A stretch of 64,000 bases of DNA, taken from Vespa crabro. Lineage: Eukaryota > Arthropoda > Insecta > Hymenoptera > Vespidae. The notes under the pieces are model-generated. The model had not been told where the DNA came from. It searched no databases and worked only from the letters and a program-made list of their open reading frames with translations. Below, in pieces: positions 36,620 through 48,897 of the stretch (positions within the stretch are counted from its first letter, which is position 1; the number at the start of each line of letters is the position of its first letter). The stretch spans positions 876,501-940,500 of the forward strand of contig NC_060977.1 in assembly GCF_910589235.1 (NCBI RefSeq), read 5' to 3'. The position numbers and the translations under genes were made by a program.

Positions 36620-36718
36620 CACGGTCAGACTATCCAACTCGCCGAGCCATTCGTTCAACAGCTGTTCGGGATCCGTTTCGTTGTCGCTGTCGTCGGCTTC
36701 TTCCTCGTAACGATCCAT
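36620..36718 (-). CDS. pico: First coding exon A of an MRL-family (pico / lamellipodin / RIAM-like) adaptor
   Basis: The minus strand reads a 33-residue N-terminus from an ATG at 36718 to a consensus donor (GTGAGT at 36619-36614), ending in phase 0. An in-frame TAA lies four codons upstream of the ATG, so this is a true start exon. Residues 1-19 are very acidic (EEEADDSDNETDPE); residues 20-32 read LLNEWLGELDSLT. This matches the known N-terminus of lamellipodin (acidic run, then AWLGELDKLT) and RIAM (LLGEMDLLT), the amphipathic helix that binds talin. MRL proteins are Ras/Rap effectors with RA and PH domains and Ena/VASP-binding proline tails; they link small GTPases to integrin activation and actin at the leading edge. 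Only this exon is in the window; RA, PH and proline regions are expected below position 1. The family call rests on one short motif plus its position at the N-terminus. Confidence 0.68.
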
Positions 36719-36774
36719 GATTAATTCTTAACTCGGCTTATAAGTGTCTGAGTTATTGGACTCCCTTAGTTTTT
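36719..36774 (-). other. 5' UTR part of exon A with upstream splice acceptor
   Basis: On the minus strand a pyrimidine-rich run ends in TTTTCAG with the cut after 36775. This leaves 56 bases of leader before the ATG at 36718. It implies a further untranslated exon and promoter upstream, at higher coordinates. I could not place that exon. The alternative is that transcription starts just upstream and this acceptor-like motif is unused. Confidence 0.45.
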
Positions 36775-37897
36775 CTGAAAACGACAAAGACTCGTTATTG
36801 TTATCTCATCCACATAATGTTATCTACGTTAAAGTTATCGTCGCTTTTAACGACGTTATCTACGTTCGCGTTGATCTGCTTCTTTAAATTTGGATTCGAC
36901 GTCCAAATCGACGACAAATACGTATAAAGATATGCAGATGGAGACGGTCCCTATTTGATCTAGGTCAAGCGTTACCGCGACTCACAAAATGAAGAAAACA
37001 AGATACGAAGCTCCGTATGCTTCCACGACATCGAGTACGCATATAACGGGCCGAAAATAGCTCGGGAAAAAAAAGCGGAGAAAGTAAAAAAAAAAAAAAA
37101 AAAGAAACAGAAAAAGAAAAAGAAAAAAGAAAGAAAGAGACATACGGCAGAGGTAGTACGTTAAAAGGCGGAGTACACGCGGAGAGATCGTCGCATCTTT
37201 TTACGGTGATTACGGTGCGTTCTCATCGATTTATTGAGAAACGATACGGCGTATATCCTCGCCCACGCCTACCACGGAAGAAGAAAAAATAAGAAACGAA
37301 TGAGTCAGACCGAGGACAGCGACCCTTTTTTTCAAGAAATTCTTATTATTAAAGCGCCTCGATCCGATTCAGAAATAAGAAGCTCGAGATCAAAGTACGT
37401 AGGCAGGGGAAAGGGGGATACCAGAAAAAGGTTCAAGGTCGTGGCCGTGCTCTTGCTCTCGAGGGAAGCTAACAGGTGCTGGAAACGTGTACGCTTCTAA
37501 CCCTTCGTCCGATTCCTCGAGATAACGCGGTCATTCATATTCCAAGATTAACGTCTCCGGCCGACTTTTAAACTCGGGCCCTTTACGATGCAACTCGAAC
37601 AAACGTGGGAGTGACTTTCCTCGAGAAGTGCATATATGCAAATCGATGGTTCCTTCCTTCTTTTTTTCTTTTCTTTTCTTTTCTTTTTTGTTTTGTTTTG
37701 TTTTAATCGCACAAGAGATTATAATCATCGTTCGTTGTATTCTACGCGGTGGGAACGTGACGTGTCGATGAGGATAAGACGAGCGATCGAAAAAAAAAAA
37801 AAAATTAAATGAAAAGTAAGAGGAACCTGTAAAAAGTCAAATACGAATAGAGATAGACTTAACGAAACGACATCGGATATAATAGTATATGTACATA

Positions 37898-37920
37898 TAT
37901 ATATATATATATATATATGT
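37898..37920. repeat. (AT)n microsatellite
   Basis: About eleven AT units, flanked by GTATATGTAC and TGTGTATA. Confidence 0.85.
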
Positions 37921-39451
37921 GTATAATGACGCCATTCCCAGCTTAACCGGGAGAACGTAAACATAGAAAAAAAAACAGGTTCGAGGCGCCCAGAAAAGAG
38001 GTCCGAGGCGTATTTCTTTCGTGTCACTAGCACGCTCTTAGAAAAAGACTGCCTGCTCGTAAAAAGTTTCTCAACTTTTTGAACTTTGTCCAACCGGATG
38101 GCTCTCCTCTCTTTGTTTAGAACGAGGCTCTTTCATCCGCGAAGAATCTTTTGGTCTTTTTTTTTCTTTTCTCTTTTTTACTGCTATATCATTCCAATAC
38201 AGGTAAATGATATTCCATTCATTTCGAAATATTATCGAATATAATTTCTTTTGAAATAAATAAAAACACGTTACGTCGAGGAATCAAGAAGATTCGATTC
38301 GTTCTTTCAACAACTTGATCGCGTGGGCGAGCATAAGTGCGTCTAATTGTGCGAAATGAAGCGGCGTCGTTGAACGTATCGTAAAGTCAAGTCATAGTAC
38401 CGAGACGAACACGAATTTGTTCTTAGAGTCGATGAAATAGATCCTAACAAGCTCTCCTTAAATTTTCGAAATTACGCCAGAGAAAGAAACGTTGTAAATG
38501 TCTCAATAAGGAATAATCGAAGTAAGATAAATTTGTTCTTTTTTGAACGCCTCGATCGTTGTTTAAAGAACTCTCATTCTCCGGGCGCAATCCTACGATC
38601 TCGTAGTTTGAAAGAAAGAGCATAAGGTTAAAGGAACGTTTAGAAAACGAGCTCGTTGTATCGCCAGATTTCTTAGTAAAAGTTTATCTTATATGCCTTC
38701 GCCATATAATGAATTAACCTTTAACATTTGCATCGCGCGTAACGATACCACACCGTGAGGATCGAGTTGCATATACCGAACAATACTCTACGATATTATC
38801 TCCGACCTCGGCACGACCAACTTCGAATTACGTCAGGAACTATTAAAGCTTTAGCGGGAAAATGATCGAATCGCAAGAGTCTTCTCGCGCGTCACACACG
38901 TAAAACGTCGATGCGAGTAAAAACAAGCTAATCTAGAAAAAAGAAAAAAAATGAAATGTGAACGTGAACGAAAGAGATAGTTTTTATTACGTCCTGTGCG
39001 GTAGAGTTGTTTTTTTTCTTTCTTTTCCTTTTTAATTCGAGAACGAACACTTCTTTAGAACGATAAAAAATTACGATACATAAACAGAAAAACGCATGAT
39101 GCGTAGATGAGTATAGATACGCGTAAACTAATTGTAAGTGTGCGGAGGGCGTCCTCGTAATTATTTAGTCAAGCATATCCAAGCTCGCACCGCGACAGGC
39201 GAACATTCGCATCCGAAGGGCAGATTGCATAACGAGATAAGTGCATACACGGACTCGGCTGCTGCCAGTACACCTTGCATTTAGGAGTAACGCCAATCGT
39301 TTTCCTCGTCAGCTCCGTAATTACGCTAGCTAGCAAACAAGAAAGAGAAAGAAAAGGACGAGTTTCTTTGATACGTCATTCCCAATGTGTCCTTGCAAGG
39401 TTTTACCGTGAAACGATACGATGGAATAAGAGAGAACGATTCGAAACGTTA

Positions 39452-39488
<37 letters not shown>

Positions 39489-39494
39489 AACGAC
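39452..39494. repeat. (GAC)n trinucleotide repeat
   Basis: About thirteen near-perfect GAC units. Confidence 0.9.
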
Positions 39495-39821
39495 GCGACG
39501 CATAGAGCGAGATATCGATTGCTCGATTAATAATGCAACGACCTAGCAAGGGCCTCCTGCTAGCTTCTAGCGTTCAACCCTGAGACGGGCTTCGACGTCA
39601 TTACGCAATGAAATACTCGTGTTTCTTTTTTTTAAAGATATCAAGTTCTTTGTCTTTGTCGTCGTATCCTTACGCATGAAAGAAAAAGAGAAAAGGCTGG
39701 AAAATAAATCGTGTCTAGTCTCTGTGAGAACTGTTTGCGAAAGCAACTCCAACGATAGACGATGGGTGTAACGTCAACGAAGCGTGGCACGTTTGTAGTT
39801 CAGCGCTTGCCCTTTTCTCCA

Positions 39822-39868
39822 CACACACATACACACACACACAGAGAGATATAGACAGACACACACAT
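39822..39868. repeat. (CA)n-rich compound repeat
   Basis: Two CA blocks split by an AGAGAGATATAGACAGA-type stretch. Confidence 0.8.
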
Positions 39869-40106
39869 TTATGTACGTAGAGGTCTTCTTATTTTACCAT
39901 CGTAAATGTCGCTGTTCGTTATCCCACCGACCTACGAACGAGAGATTCGATTTTCTCAAGGAGTTCCATCTACAAAATCCTCGCGACGAACGACGCAACC
40001 CTTTATCTTTTATCTCTGAAACTCTACGTATTTTTTTTCACCCTTATTTTTACGACGAAAGAATAAAAAGTATTACATAAAGATGATTTCATTTGCATAT
40101 AACGAG

Positions 40107-40219
<113 letters not shown>

Positions 40220-41770
40220 TTTTATACGGAATACAGTCTAATACTTTATTATTCGATCTTTGTGAAAACTAACAATTCGCGCGTACACAATCCTGACGCA
40301 CGCTGAGATACTTATCTCGGAATAAATAAACGTCGCTCGACGTATTTTAGTGCGTTATCGACGTCAATAGCATCTCTGAAATGTAAATTCCTTTTATCGG
40401 TACTTTCGAATTTTCGAGAAAAAGGAAAAAAGTCAACGTTATTCGAGCGAATAAATTTTGTTACATCTTGCAAGCTGCACACGCGATTACAGTACCGTGA
40501 ATAAGAGAAAAAGAAAAAAGAGAAAAGGAAGAAAAGAAAAATTCGTACACGTATAAGTATACGAAGAAAGGGCTCGCAGCTAAACCGTCGCTGAGAATAT
40601 ACATATCGCGCAACATTAAACAGCAGTGATTTCTCCCGTGACCAACTCCCCGTGTGCATGCAGTAATGCGATCGGTTTCGGCCTTCCGGCCACGTTTCTA
40701 ATATGTCGTGCACACACCGGTAGCGACCGCAAACTCGAAATTCAAGCACTGCCGGCGCTTAACTCTGTGAAATTATGGAAACTGACGTACAAACATTTTT
40801 TTCTTCGTTTCGCTTGAAATATTCTACAAAAATTGATAAATCTTTCAAAAGAAACTTAATTATTCGCAAACAACAAATTTCATTTATTTCGAATTTCGAC
40901 AAACTTTTATAACGACTCGCGTAAATATTTTCTCCGTCATGGAAATAATGATAGAATGGCAGAGAGCTTAATTACTCGTCGAGATCGATATAACGTATGC
41001 GGTACTAAAACCAAACTGGCGGAAATAAAATTAACTTTTGACCGATGAAAGTTGTGCGATAACCAAGCGCGTAGCAAATCAAAGAGATAGTATTTTCAGG
41101 ACGTTGTTCTCTATCCCGCATTGGTATGGTAATTACATGATAATTAATACGAAATAACTTTGAATAATAATGAGTTGTTTGAGCCGATCTTTGACTCTTT
41201 GAAAATTTCATTTGAAAAGGTATTAAAATACGATAGGAAGATAAATAACAATATTTTAATAAGAGTGGTACGTGGGAAAAATATGAGGAATGCGCGTGGT
41301 GGTCAAAATCGTCATAAAAAAAAAAAAAAAAAAAAGAAAAAAATATTTTTCTAAGCGCCGCGAATCGATAATCGGCCATCGATTTCATCCCCGAGGATTC
41401 ATTCAATTTCGACTATAGATGGAATGCCCTTTGACGGATTCGGAGCGTTGAACCGAGCTTTCGTAGAGCGAAATCGCAAAAGCGATGCGGTGCGCGTGCG
41501 TGTCCGAGACGTGTGCGTGTTCGCACGCGACCGCCAAATAAAAGCGAACGGATATCGATTGCCATCGATCTCCCCGTGGCTATGTACACGCACGCTTCTC
41601 AAAATCTGCCTGCGACTGCTGGCTGCCACACGCACGACTGGTTACGTATCTATCGATATCCGTTTTCGCTCGCGAGAATATCGGAGGACGATCTATGAGA
41701 AAAAAAAATCCTTTCGTTTTCGAAAGTTCATCGTTAAATTTATATTGAGCCTAGGTGCGTTTGCAAAAAT

Positions 41771-41844
41771 TCGTGAGGAAAGAGTAACAAAGGAAAAAAA
41801 AATATAATCGTGAGGAAAGAGAGTCGCGAAGGAAAAAAATAAAT
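41771..41844. repeat. Imperfect tandem duplication of a 37-base unit
   Basis: TCGTGAGGAAAGAG begins at 41771 and again at 41808. Each is followed by a variable segment, AAGGAAAAAA and an AATATA end. Confidence 0.65.
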
Positions 41845-42661
41845 ATATTATATCGCGAGATATCGTGGATACCGGTTACGATTCGATAGGATAAATAGAA
41901 CTTCGATAACAAGATAAGCGAAGAAACACGAAGGATCACTTTTGGATCGGTATCATCGCGAGAGGTGACATCATACAAACACATTGATCGACTCTTATCT
42001 CGACCGTAGTACCGCTGTGCCAAGCGTATTTATCGTCGTACCATACCATCGATGCCCAAATCACAAAGAGAAGAGAGAGAGAGAGAGAGAGAGGTCCCTT
42101 TTCCGTTAAGACGAGCGCACTTCAAATACCCGGAGGATCGTTGGTTCGATGATGAGAACGTCCAGTCCAGTCTATTCCTCTTTGGAAAGGCTCTCCTACG
42201 ATTGCGTAATCGTCGATGCGGGATACAGAGACTGAACCTATGGAATCGACGGATTCCATTAAATGACTCGCTGTCGAGGTTCGAGTTAAGTGATGGCAAA
42301 CATCCAAGCGTGTTCCTCGATCGTTCCTTAAACACTCATTAATGAACTCGAATAAATAACCATTGTATCCCCGATCGATCGAAGGAAATCTGTAACTTCA
42401 AATAGTATTACAAAGGACAATCGTAATAAAAGCGTTCGGTCCGTTATACGCGTCTAATGGAATCCAATGGGAATATCGATGGAGTTTCACTTGTTAAAGA
42501 TTTCTCGAATATTCAACGATTTTCTCTCGAAGGCAATGTTTGTAAAGAGGAAAGATCGACAACGTAGATTCTGCGAAGCATCTCGAAAATGCAATCGAAT
42601 AAGTCTCATGGCTCAGAAATAATCTGATAAAGCGTTTCCTTCTCCGAATATACCGGTGGAA

Positions 42662-42710
42662 GGGGAAAAAGAAGTTGGGGGTTGATGGTGTGGGGGGGTG
42701 GCAATGGGGG
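42662..42710 (+). other. G-rich patch with four G runs
   Basis: Runs of 4, 5, 7 and 5 G within 49 bases. The spacing allows a long-loop G-quadruplex; folding is inferred, not shown. Confidence 0.4.
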
Positions 42711-45629
42711 ATACACCTTTTCAAAGTCTTATCTTTCGCCTCACGTAGACACGTCCATCCCGATGCCATCGCACTTCACCCCTTTCGCGATCGATCCTTC
42801 CGCTCAAACGCTTTACATCGCAGTAGACTTTATGGAATATGAACTCTCTCGGGAAAATCAGGAATTCTCGGAATGACGAGCGATTCGATATCTTTTCAAG
42901 ATTTCCATCTGTACAGATCATTGAAATTTTGGTGTGAGAGCAAAAGTTCTCGAAAATGTCGCATCGAATTTTCATCTTAATTGATCAGCGATCGAGTATA
43001 CATTTGTTTTTCCCTTGTGAACCAAGATAAACGAATTTCTTCCTGTCTCCGACGTGCAATCTCATTTACTTCACCCTTGGTGAAGAGGAACCTTTCTACG
43101 TCCACCCATCGTTTCATCTTGTACTTTACTCGCAAGTGCAACGCCCCGATACTATCGATCTTTACCTTCGAACATTTACATCTTCGTTTATGCAAGCACG
43201 AGGAGTGGGAGAGGAGTGAAGAGAGTGCCGAAGAAAGTAAGAAAAAGAAAAGAAGAAAGGAAAAGAAGGAAGAGGTTGAGAGAACGCGAAAAGGAAGCTC
43301 TCCTCTACAATTTCTATGCGTAACGAAAAGTCTACGAAGGAAAGGACGAGGGAGAGGAATGTCGGGACAATGCATCAATTTCTGTTTTCTCCGATGTCGG
43401 CTGCTTTTGGAGGGTGGCACATGAGTCACGTTTGCCGTGGCTTTCGGGAAACGCCAATGAGAGTAGAGTCTTCTCCTGACCGAACGCTAATAACGGAAAC
43501 CAAGCGTGCATTTCTCTCTCCTAATAAACTCCACGCGTTGGTTACGAACAATAAAATTGTGCGTTCAATGCGTAACTCGTACACAATGGCGTTCTCTATA
43601 TCCTCAACTTGGTACACATGTATGCCTAAGTATGGGACAAAGGACACGGAGGAAGACGTATATTCGTTTCGCGTTTCCCCGATATTCGAAAATATATGGA
43701 ACGAATTGCGCGGTGCTCCAACTACGTTTACGTAGGAAGTAAGAATATGCTGTAATCACAAGGATACGTATATTTCCTAACAAGGACTACGTCTGAGTAG
43801 ACGGAGTTATTTCGGGTAGAAACGGTATCGCTCGATAAGTCGGCACTGTCGTTGCCCATGGCGATGCTAAATAATAATGGCCCTTCTACTCGTACCACCT
43901 TCGAAGAGCTACCGTACCTACGTATATACTTTGCGTCTTACGTTCTACCTTCAGAGTACTGCGATTAACTACGATTTACACGGATCGACGCACGCGAATT
44001 CGCCTCCGGAGAATCTTTAGTAGGTACGTTCTCGCTTTATACAACGGGGATAGTAGGAAAAAGCAGAGAAAAAAAATTGATAAACGTCGAAACTGTTGAT
44101 GCAAGCAAGTACTCCCAATTTATATCCGACATTAACCACGAATAGAAACGTAATACAATAGTTTAAAATTGTTCAAAGAATTGATTCTACAGAGATGTAT
44201 TCTAGTTTACATTCGACGTAAAAACTTGCTGGTAAGAGTTACGTCTTCGGCACTCTACTAATCTCAGTGCTCAAAATGGCTTAAGCATCTAAGAATCAAC
44301 GTCAGTCGCGACACGAATCCGGTCTTTCGTCGATCCCATTCTTAGGATCTCTAGGATGGATATTCGACGAAGGAGATACCAAAGCTTAATTCGACATAAC
44401 GCCGACGCGCCGATATTCGAGACTGGGTCGCTAGATACTTTTCTATACTCGTTCTAGTTCACGCGTCCACGTGATACAACGTAGAATATTTTCCAAACAA
44501 GGAACCTAACGAGTTACATTCAGACAGCATCGGACAAAGCTCGATAGAGACGATCGAACGAAGCTCTCCAATGTTTCTCGAGTTTTCCATCAGGAATACG
44601 TTGCCGATAAATTCGAACAATGATTGGAACTGTCCGACTAATCAGAAACTACGATCGCTATGATTATACTTTGGTAAAAAGAGAAAGAAAAAGAGAAGAG
44701 ATGAACGAGAGAGATAAAGACGAAGTCGAGGAAACCGATCGAGAACGGTTGGATAGAAGCGAGTGGCCTCCTTGACACCGAACATTGCGTAGGCCTGTAA
44801 AAAGTTGAGACCTTTTCAAACTATGATCTCAGCAGCGACAAAGGCGTATCGATTTCACTGAGATTGTCCGTTACTGTCGCTCGGGAAGGCGTCCGCGATT
44901 TATATCGTGGACGTTGGATACTAAATGCAGGCGCGTAGAAAGAGAGAGATGGGATGCACGTATTGATCAACCAAATGGAAGAACCCAAGAACGGATAGGC
45001 CTTTCTCTCTCTCTCTCTCACTCTTTCTCTCTCTTTTTCTCTCTGTTTCTCTCAGCCCACGGCTGGATGATCAATTCGAGTAATAAATTTTCTACGCTTT
45101 TATCTCGGTAAGGAATAATAACGGATAAATATACTCTTTAGCGCGGCACGAATCTTCCGCGATGTCCAAGTCGATGACCCCCCATACGTACAGAGATATA
45201 CTTACTCTCTCTCACTTGACCCTTAAAAGCGCGTCCTGCGGTTTACCGTGAACTTTATTAACTCGCTATTAATAAGAGACGTTCCATGTAATTTAATAGG
45301 AAAGTATAAGATTGATAAATAGATGCCAGATCGAAAGTGGTACGATCGAGAGGACCAAACGTTAATTGCGACCATCTTCGAGAGCGCAATTTCGACAAGG
45401 AGTCGATTTATCCGACGAGAGACGGTGAGTTAAATTTTCATCGAAGATAAGATTCTATAAATGCTCGACCGTCTCTAATAAGTTTTAGCGAGTTTTATCG
45501 ACTATCAGAGACCGGATGTAAAGGCGACTAACAGCGATACGAAGCTGTCTTAGTCGTTTAAAAGAGCTATCCGATTTCAATGTCGTTCGCATGGCTGCCG
45601 TACGTCCCTTAACGAAGCAACCAGAGAAG

Positions 45630-45660
<31 letters not shown>

Positions 45661-46145
45661 AAAAGAGGGTCGGTGACTTCATTTGCGCGACGAAACGTAA
45701 GGGTAAGAAAGGAAGGAAGGAGGAGAGAGGAAGAGGGTTCCGGTTATGAATGGAAATATGTTAACGGTTCCAAACTTAGCATCTCTACGCTCGCTGCTCT
45801 CGTCTCTGTCTTTTATCTCTTTCTCTTTATCTTGCTTACTTCATCTTTCCTTCTCTCTGCATACGTCACACTCGAGATCATCCACCGTGAAGGAGGATCA
45901 TGCGTTCCCGAGGCGCCACAAAACAAAGAACGAGTCCGGCCTACGCTGTTGAAACGAGCAGGCAAACGATCATGAAAAAGAGGGAGAGAAGAAAATAAGG
46001 AACGTACGTACGTGGATCATCAAAAGAAAATCATTTGGGAATTCTTCCTATCGTACGAACGGATCCCATCGCATAGATTTTGCAAATCTTTTCAATAGGA
46101 TTCTCAATTTGTGATGCATTAGAGAATGAAACTCGATATTTCTGG

Positions 46146-46178
<33 letters not shown>

Positions 46179-48695
46179 TCTTTGAAAAGGTATTTCCCGA
46201 GGATACATAGGGCACGCTTCGTGGATAGATCAATCGAGTTCATTCGATCTTGATAACTCTTTGTAATCGCATCTCGAAACCGGGTTAACGTAGCGCGATG
46301 CAAACACGAAATCGAACGCTTCGTCCATTCAATCGAATGAAACAAAAGAGAATAAAAACGAGATGAAAAAGATAAAAGATAGAAAAAAAAATGGAAAAAA
46401 GAAGAAAAATTCTTCGGCTTTATGACGAAGCACGTTGAATCGTTACTACTTTGTAAACAAATCGGAAACAATAGAGACGATTACGCATTACATTATGCGT
46501 GACAAAAATGCAACGAACGAAGCGATCAATCGATCGGCACTGCATTATACTCGATTCTCCAGGTATGCGTCAACCCAGAAGCAATGATCGTTCTTTCGTG
46601 ATTCATTCGAAAAATAATCAACTTGGACTTCGTAATACACACTCGATAACACATCAAGGACGCGTTTCCGCGGAAATTCTTTACGTATTCAAGATGGGCT
46701 GCTTTTTCTCATCGTTTATGAGCTATCTATATGCCGCAGATATGTATATGGAAATTTATAAAATCCGAGAAAGTCGACTCTAAGGAGATATCACGATTCA
46801 AGGACAAGGAATGGAGGACAAGGCGTGCTAAAATGAAATCGTATGGAAAATATATGACTCGAAGTATCACTCATGGCAGCATAGATAAAAAGCGCGCTTA
46901 CGAATCGAGGAAGTTCTATATTTACTCGTCCTTCTGTTTTTTTTTTTTTTTCGATAAACATGCATGCGTGTCGTAGCACGCGTGTCAAGAATTGTCTTAA
47001 AATTACGACTATTTGCAAATTGCTCGGACAAGAGGGTTGTTCGACAATAACGAAGAACCCCAAGAGCGACCGAAGAGACAAGATTTACGACCCTACTAAC
47101 TCATAAGAATTATTACGACATCAAATAGAATCGTTTATTACCATATATTAATTAATAAGTAATGTTAATAATCTCGCTAAAGGCTGTTTTTCTCTTTTCT
47201 AAATGATCGATCGTCGAGATATATTATCGCGGAGGAAGGATTTATGTGTACGCGGAATAACTCGCTTACTATTAAAGTTAAAAGCGATGTCTTCCGGCGA
47301 TCATGAATGATCCTTTTGTATATGGTATACGAGCGTGTCATTCTATTCGACGACGATTTTCTTCGAGAAGCGCGTATATACGAATAATCTCACGTAAATC
47401 GTGTTATTATAAGCAATTTTGAAAAGAGTAGCTCGGTGTACAAGATAGAATATCGAAACGAGTTCGTTTGAAACAACGATGGAGATGGAAGAGAACGAGA
47501 GTAGCAAAGGAGAAGCAAATCGAAATCAATCCACATCGACCTTGCAATTTCCACGGCATAGTAGGATGGTACTAAATATAGTGATTTCGAAAGGCTCCCA
47601 GAGCGAGATCGTTGTGAGCAAGGTCGCAATCCGCGTGGTAATCCTTAAGCGTTCTTGAATTTAATTACCCGCGAGACGAACGAGGCAAAGGCAAAGCCGA
47701 AGGATAACGTCGGGCTTCGAGACATCCTTTAAACACGACCACAGCTGTACGCCAGGAACAAAGCGAACTTCTGTATTTCCCAGTGCACCAAAGGATCTTT
47801 CTCCTATTTTTTGCTACGGAAGAAAAAAAAGAAAGAAAAAAAAAAAAAGAGGAATGACAGTGGGGCAGGGGGAAATCGACGAAAAACGAAGATTATAAAG
47901 GGACGAGCGATCAGAAGCAAGAAAAATACAGGAATAGCCGTGCCATACTTAACGCTTCGAACGTGTGCGTGTTCCCATCTCTAAATATAGATTTCTATTA
48001 TTGGAATCGTCCATTCTATATCCGGTCCAACGATATGTACTCTTAGAAATTGGTCCTCGTTAATATTTTATACAGCGATAGATACACCTATTAATTTTTT
48101 CTTTCTTATTCCAAATATCACAAATACGATTATTACAAGAGAATATTTATATGAAAAAAGTTTCTTTCCAAGTCACAATATAATGCATCATGCAGCATTA
48201 AAGAACCCGTGGAAACGCGCTGCTACAAAGTGCATCGACCCTGAAATCAATATTTCTATTAGTCCGTGCATCAACGTGCGGTGGTAAAGCCACGTTTGAA
48301 ATCCTCGTTCTTGCTTTCTCTCTCTCTCTCTCTCACTCCACAACTCCGCAATCTATCTCGTTCTTAGTATCTTTCGTCTCCCTTTTCCTCTATCTCTACG
48401 TCATCCTTTTCTTCTTTCTTTCATCTTACTCGTTTTTCTACCCAGAGAACCGACGCGTTCACGCGAGTACGTTTCGTTGCGTGACGATCTCTACGCGTCA
48501 ACTTTGATACTAGCCGCAAACTCACGCTTCTGTGGGAAATAACTTTCTAACGAATGCATTAATTTTGCCGTCATTTTCAAAAGAGATCCTGAAAGCTTTG
48601 AGCATTCGCTCGGAACAAATTTCAATCCGATTTTGTTTTTGTCGTTACACTCATAGAACTCGTATTACTGATCGATTTAACGATTTACCTTTGAT

Positions 48696-48897
48696 TATAC
48701 GAATACGTATAGGATGTCCCCCGTTTATCTCGAAAAATTGGGATGATGGTTGAAAGATGAGAAGTTTGTCCTTTGTTAACAATAGTATTATATTATAAGT
48801 TTTGCATTGCTAATAAAAATGAAAATAAATATATCCGATTCTAATGTTTCCCATGAAATTCTATCGTTATAAACGAGACACCCTGTATATTCGTATA
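48696..48897. mobile_element. MITE-like element with imperfect terminal inverted repeats
   Basis: The left arm (48696-48732) and the reverse complement of the right arm (48865-48897) align over about 35 bases: TATACGAATA, then ACAGGGTGTC / AGGATGTCC, then CGTTTAT. The interior of about 130 bases is AT-rich and has no coding capacity. The ACAGGGTGTC-type terminus is one I associate with short non-autonomous repeats in insect genomes; the exact superfamily cannot be named from this copy. Arm mismatches suggest an old, decayed insertion. The two strands can fold into a long hairpin, as is typical of MITEs. Confidence 0.5.

Noticed and set aside
37081..37140. Poly-A plus GAAA tract as the tail of a retroposed gene
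   Set aside because: No gene-like sequence or target-site duplication adjoins it; similar A-rich tracts occur throughout.
43316..43735. 139-codon plus-strand frame
   Set aside because: All three plus frames and one minus frame are open here, which points to low stop density and not coding. No motif recognised.
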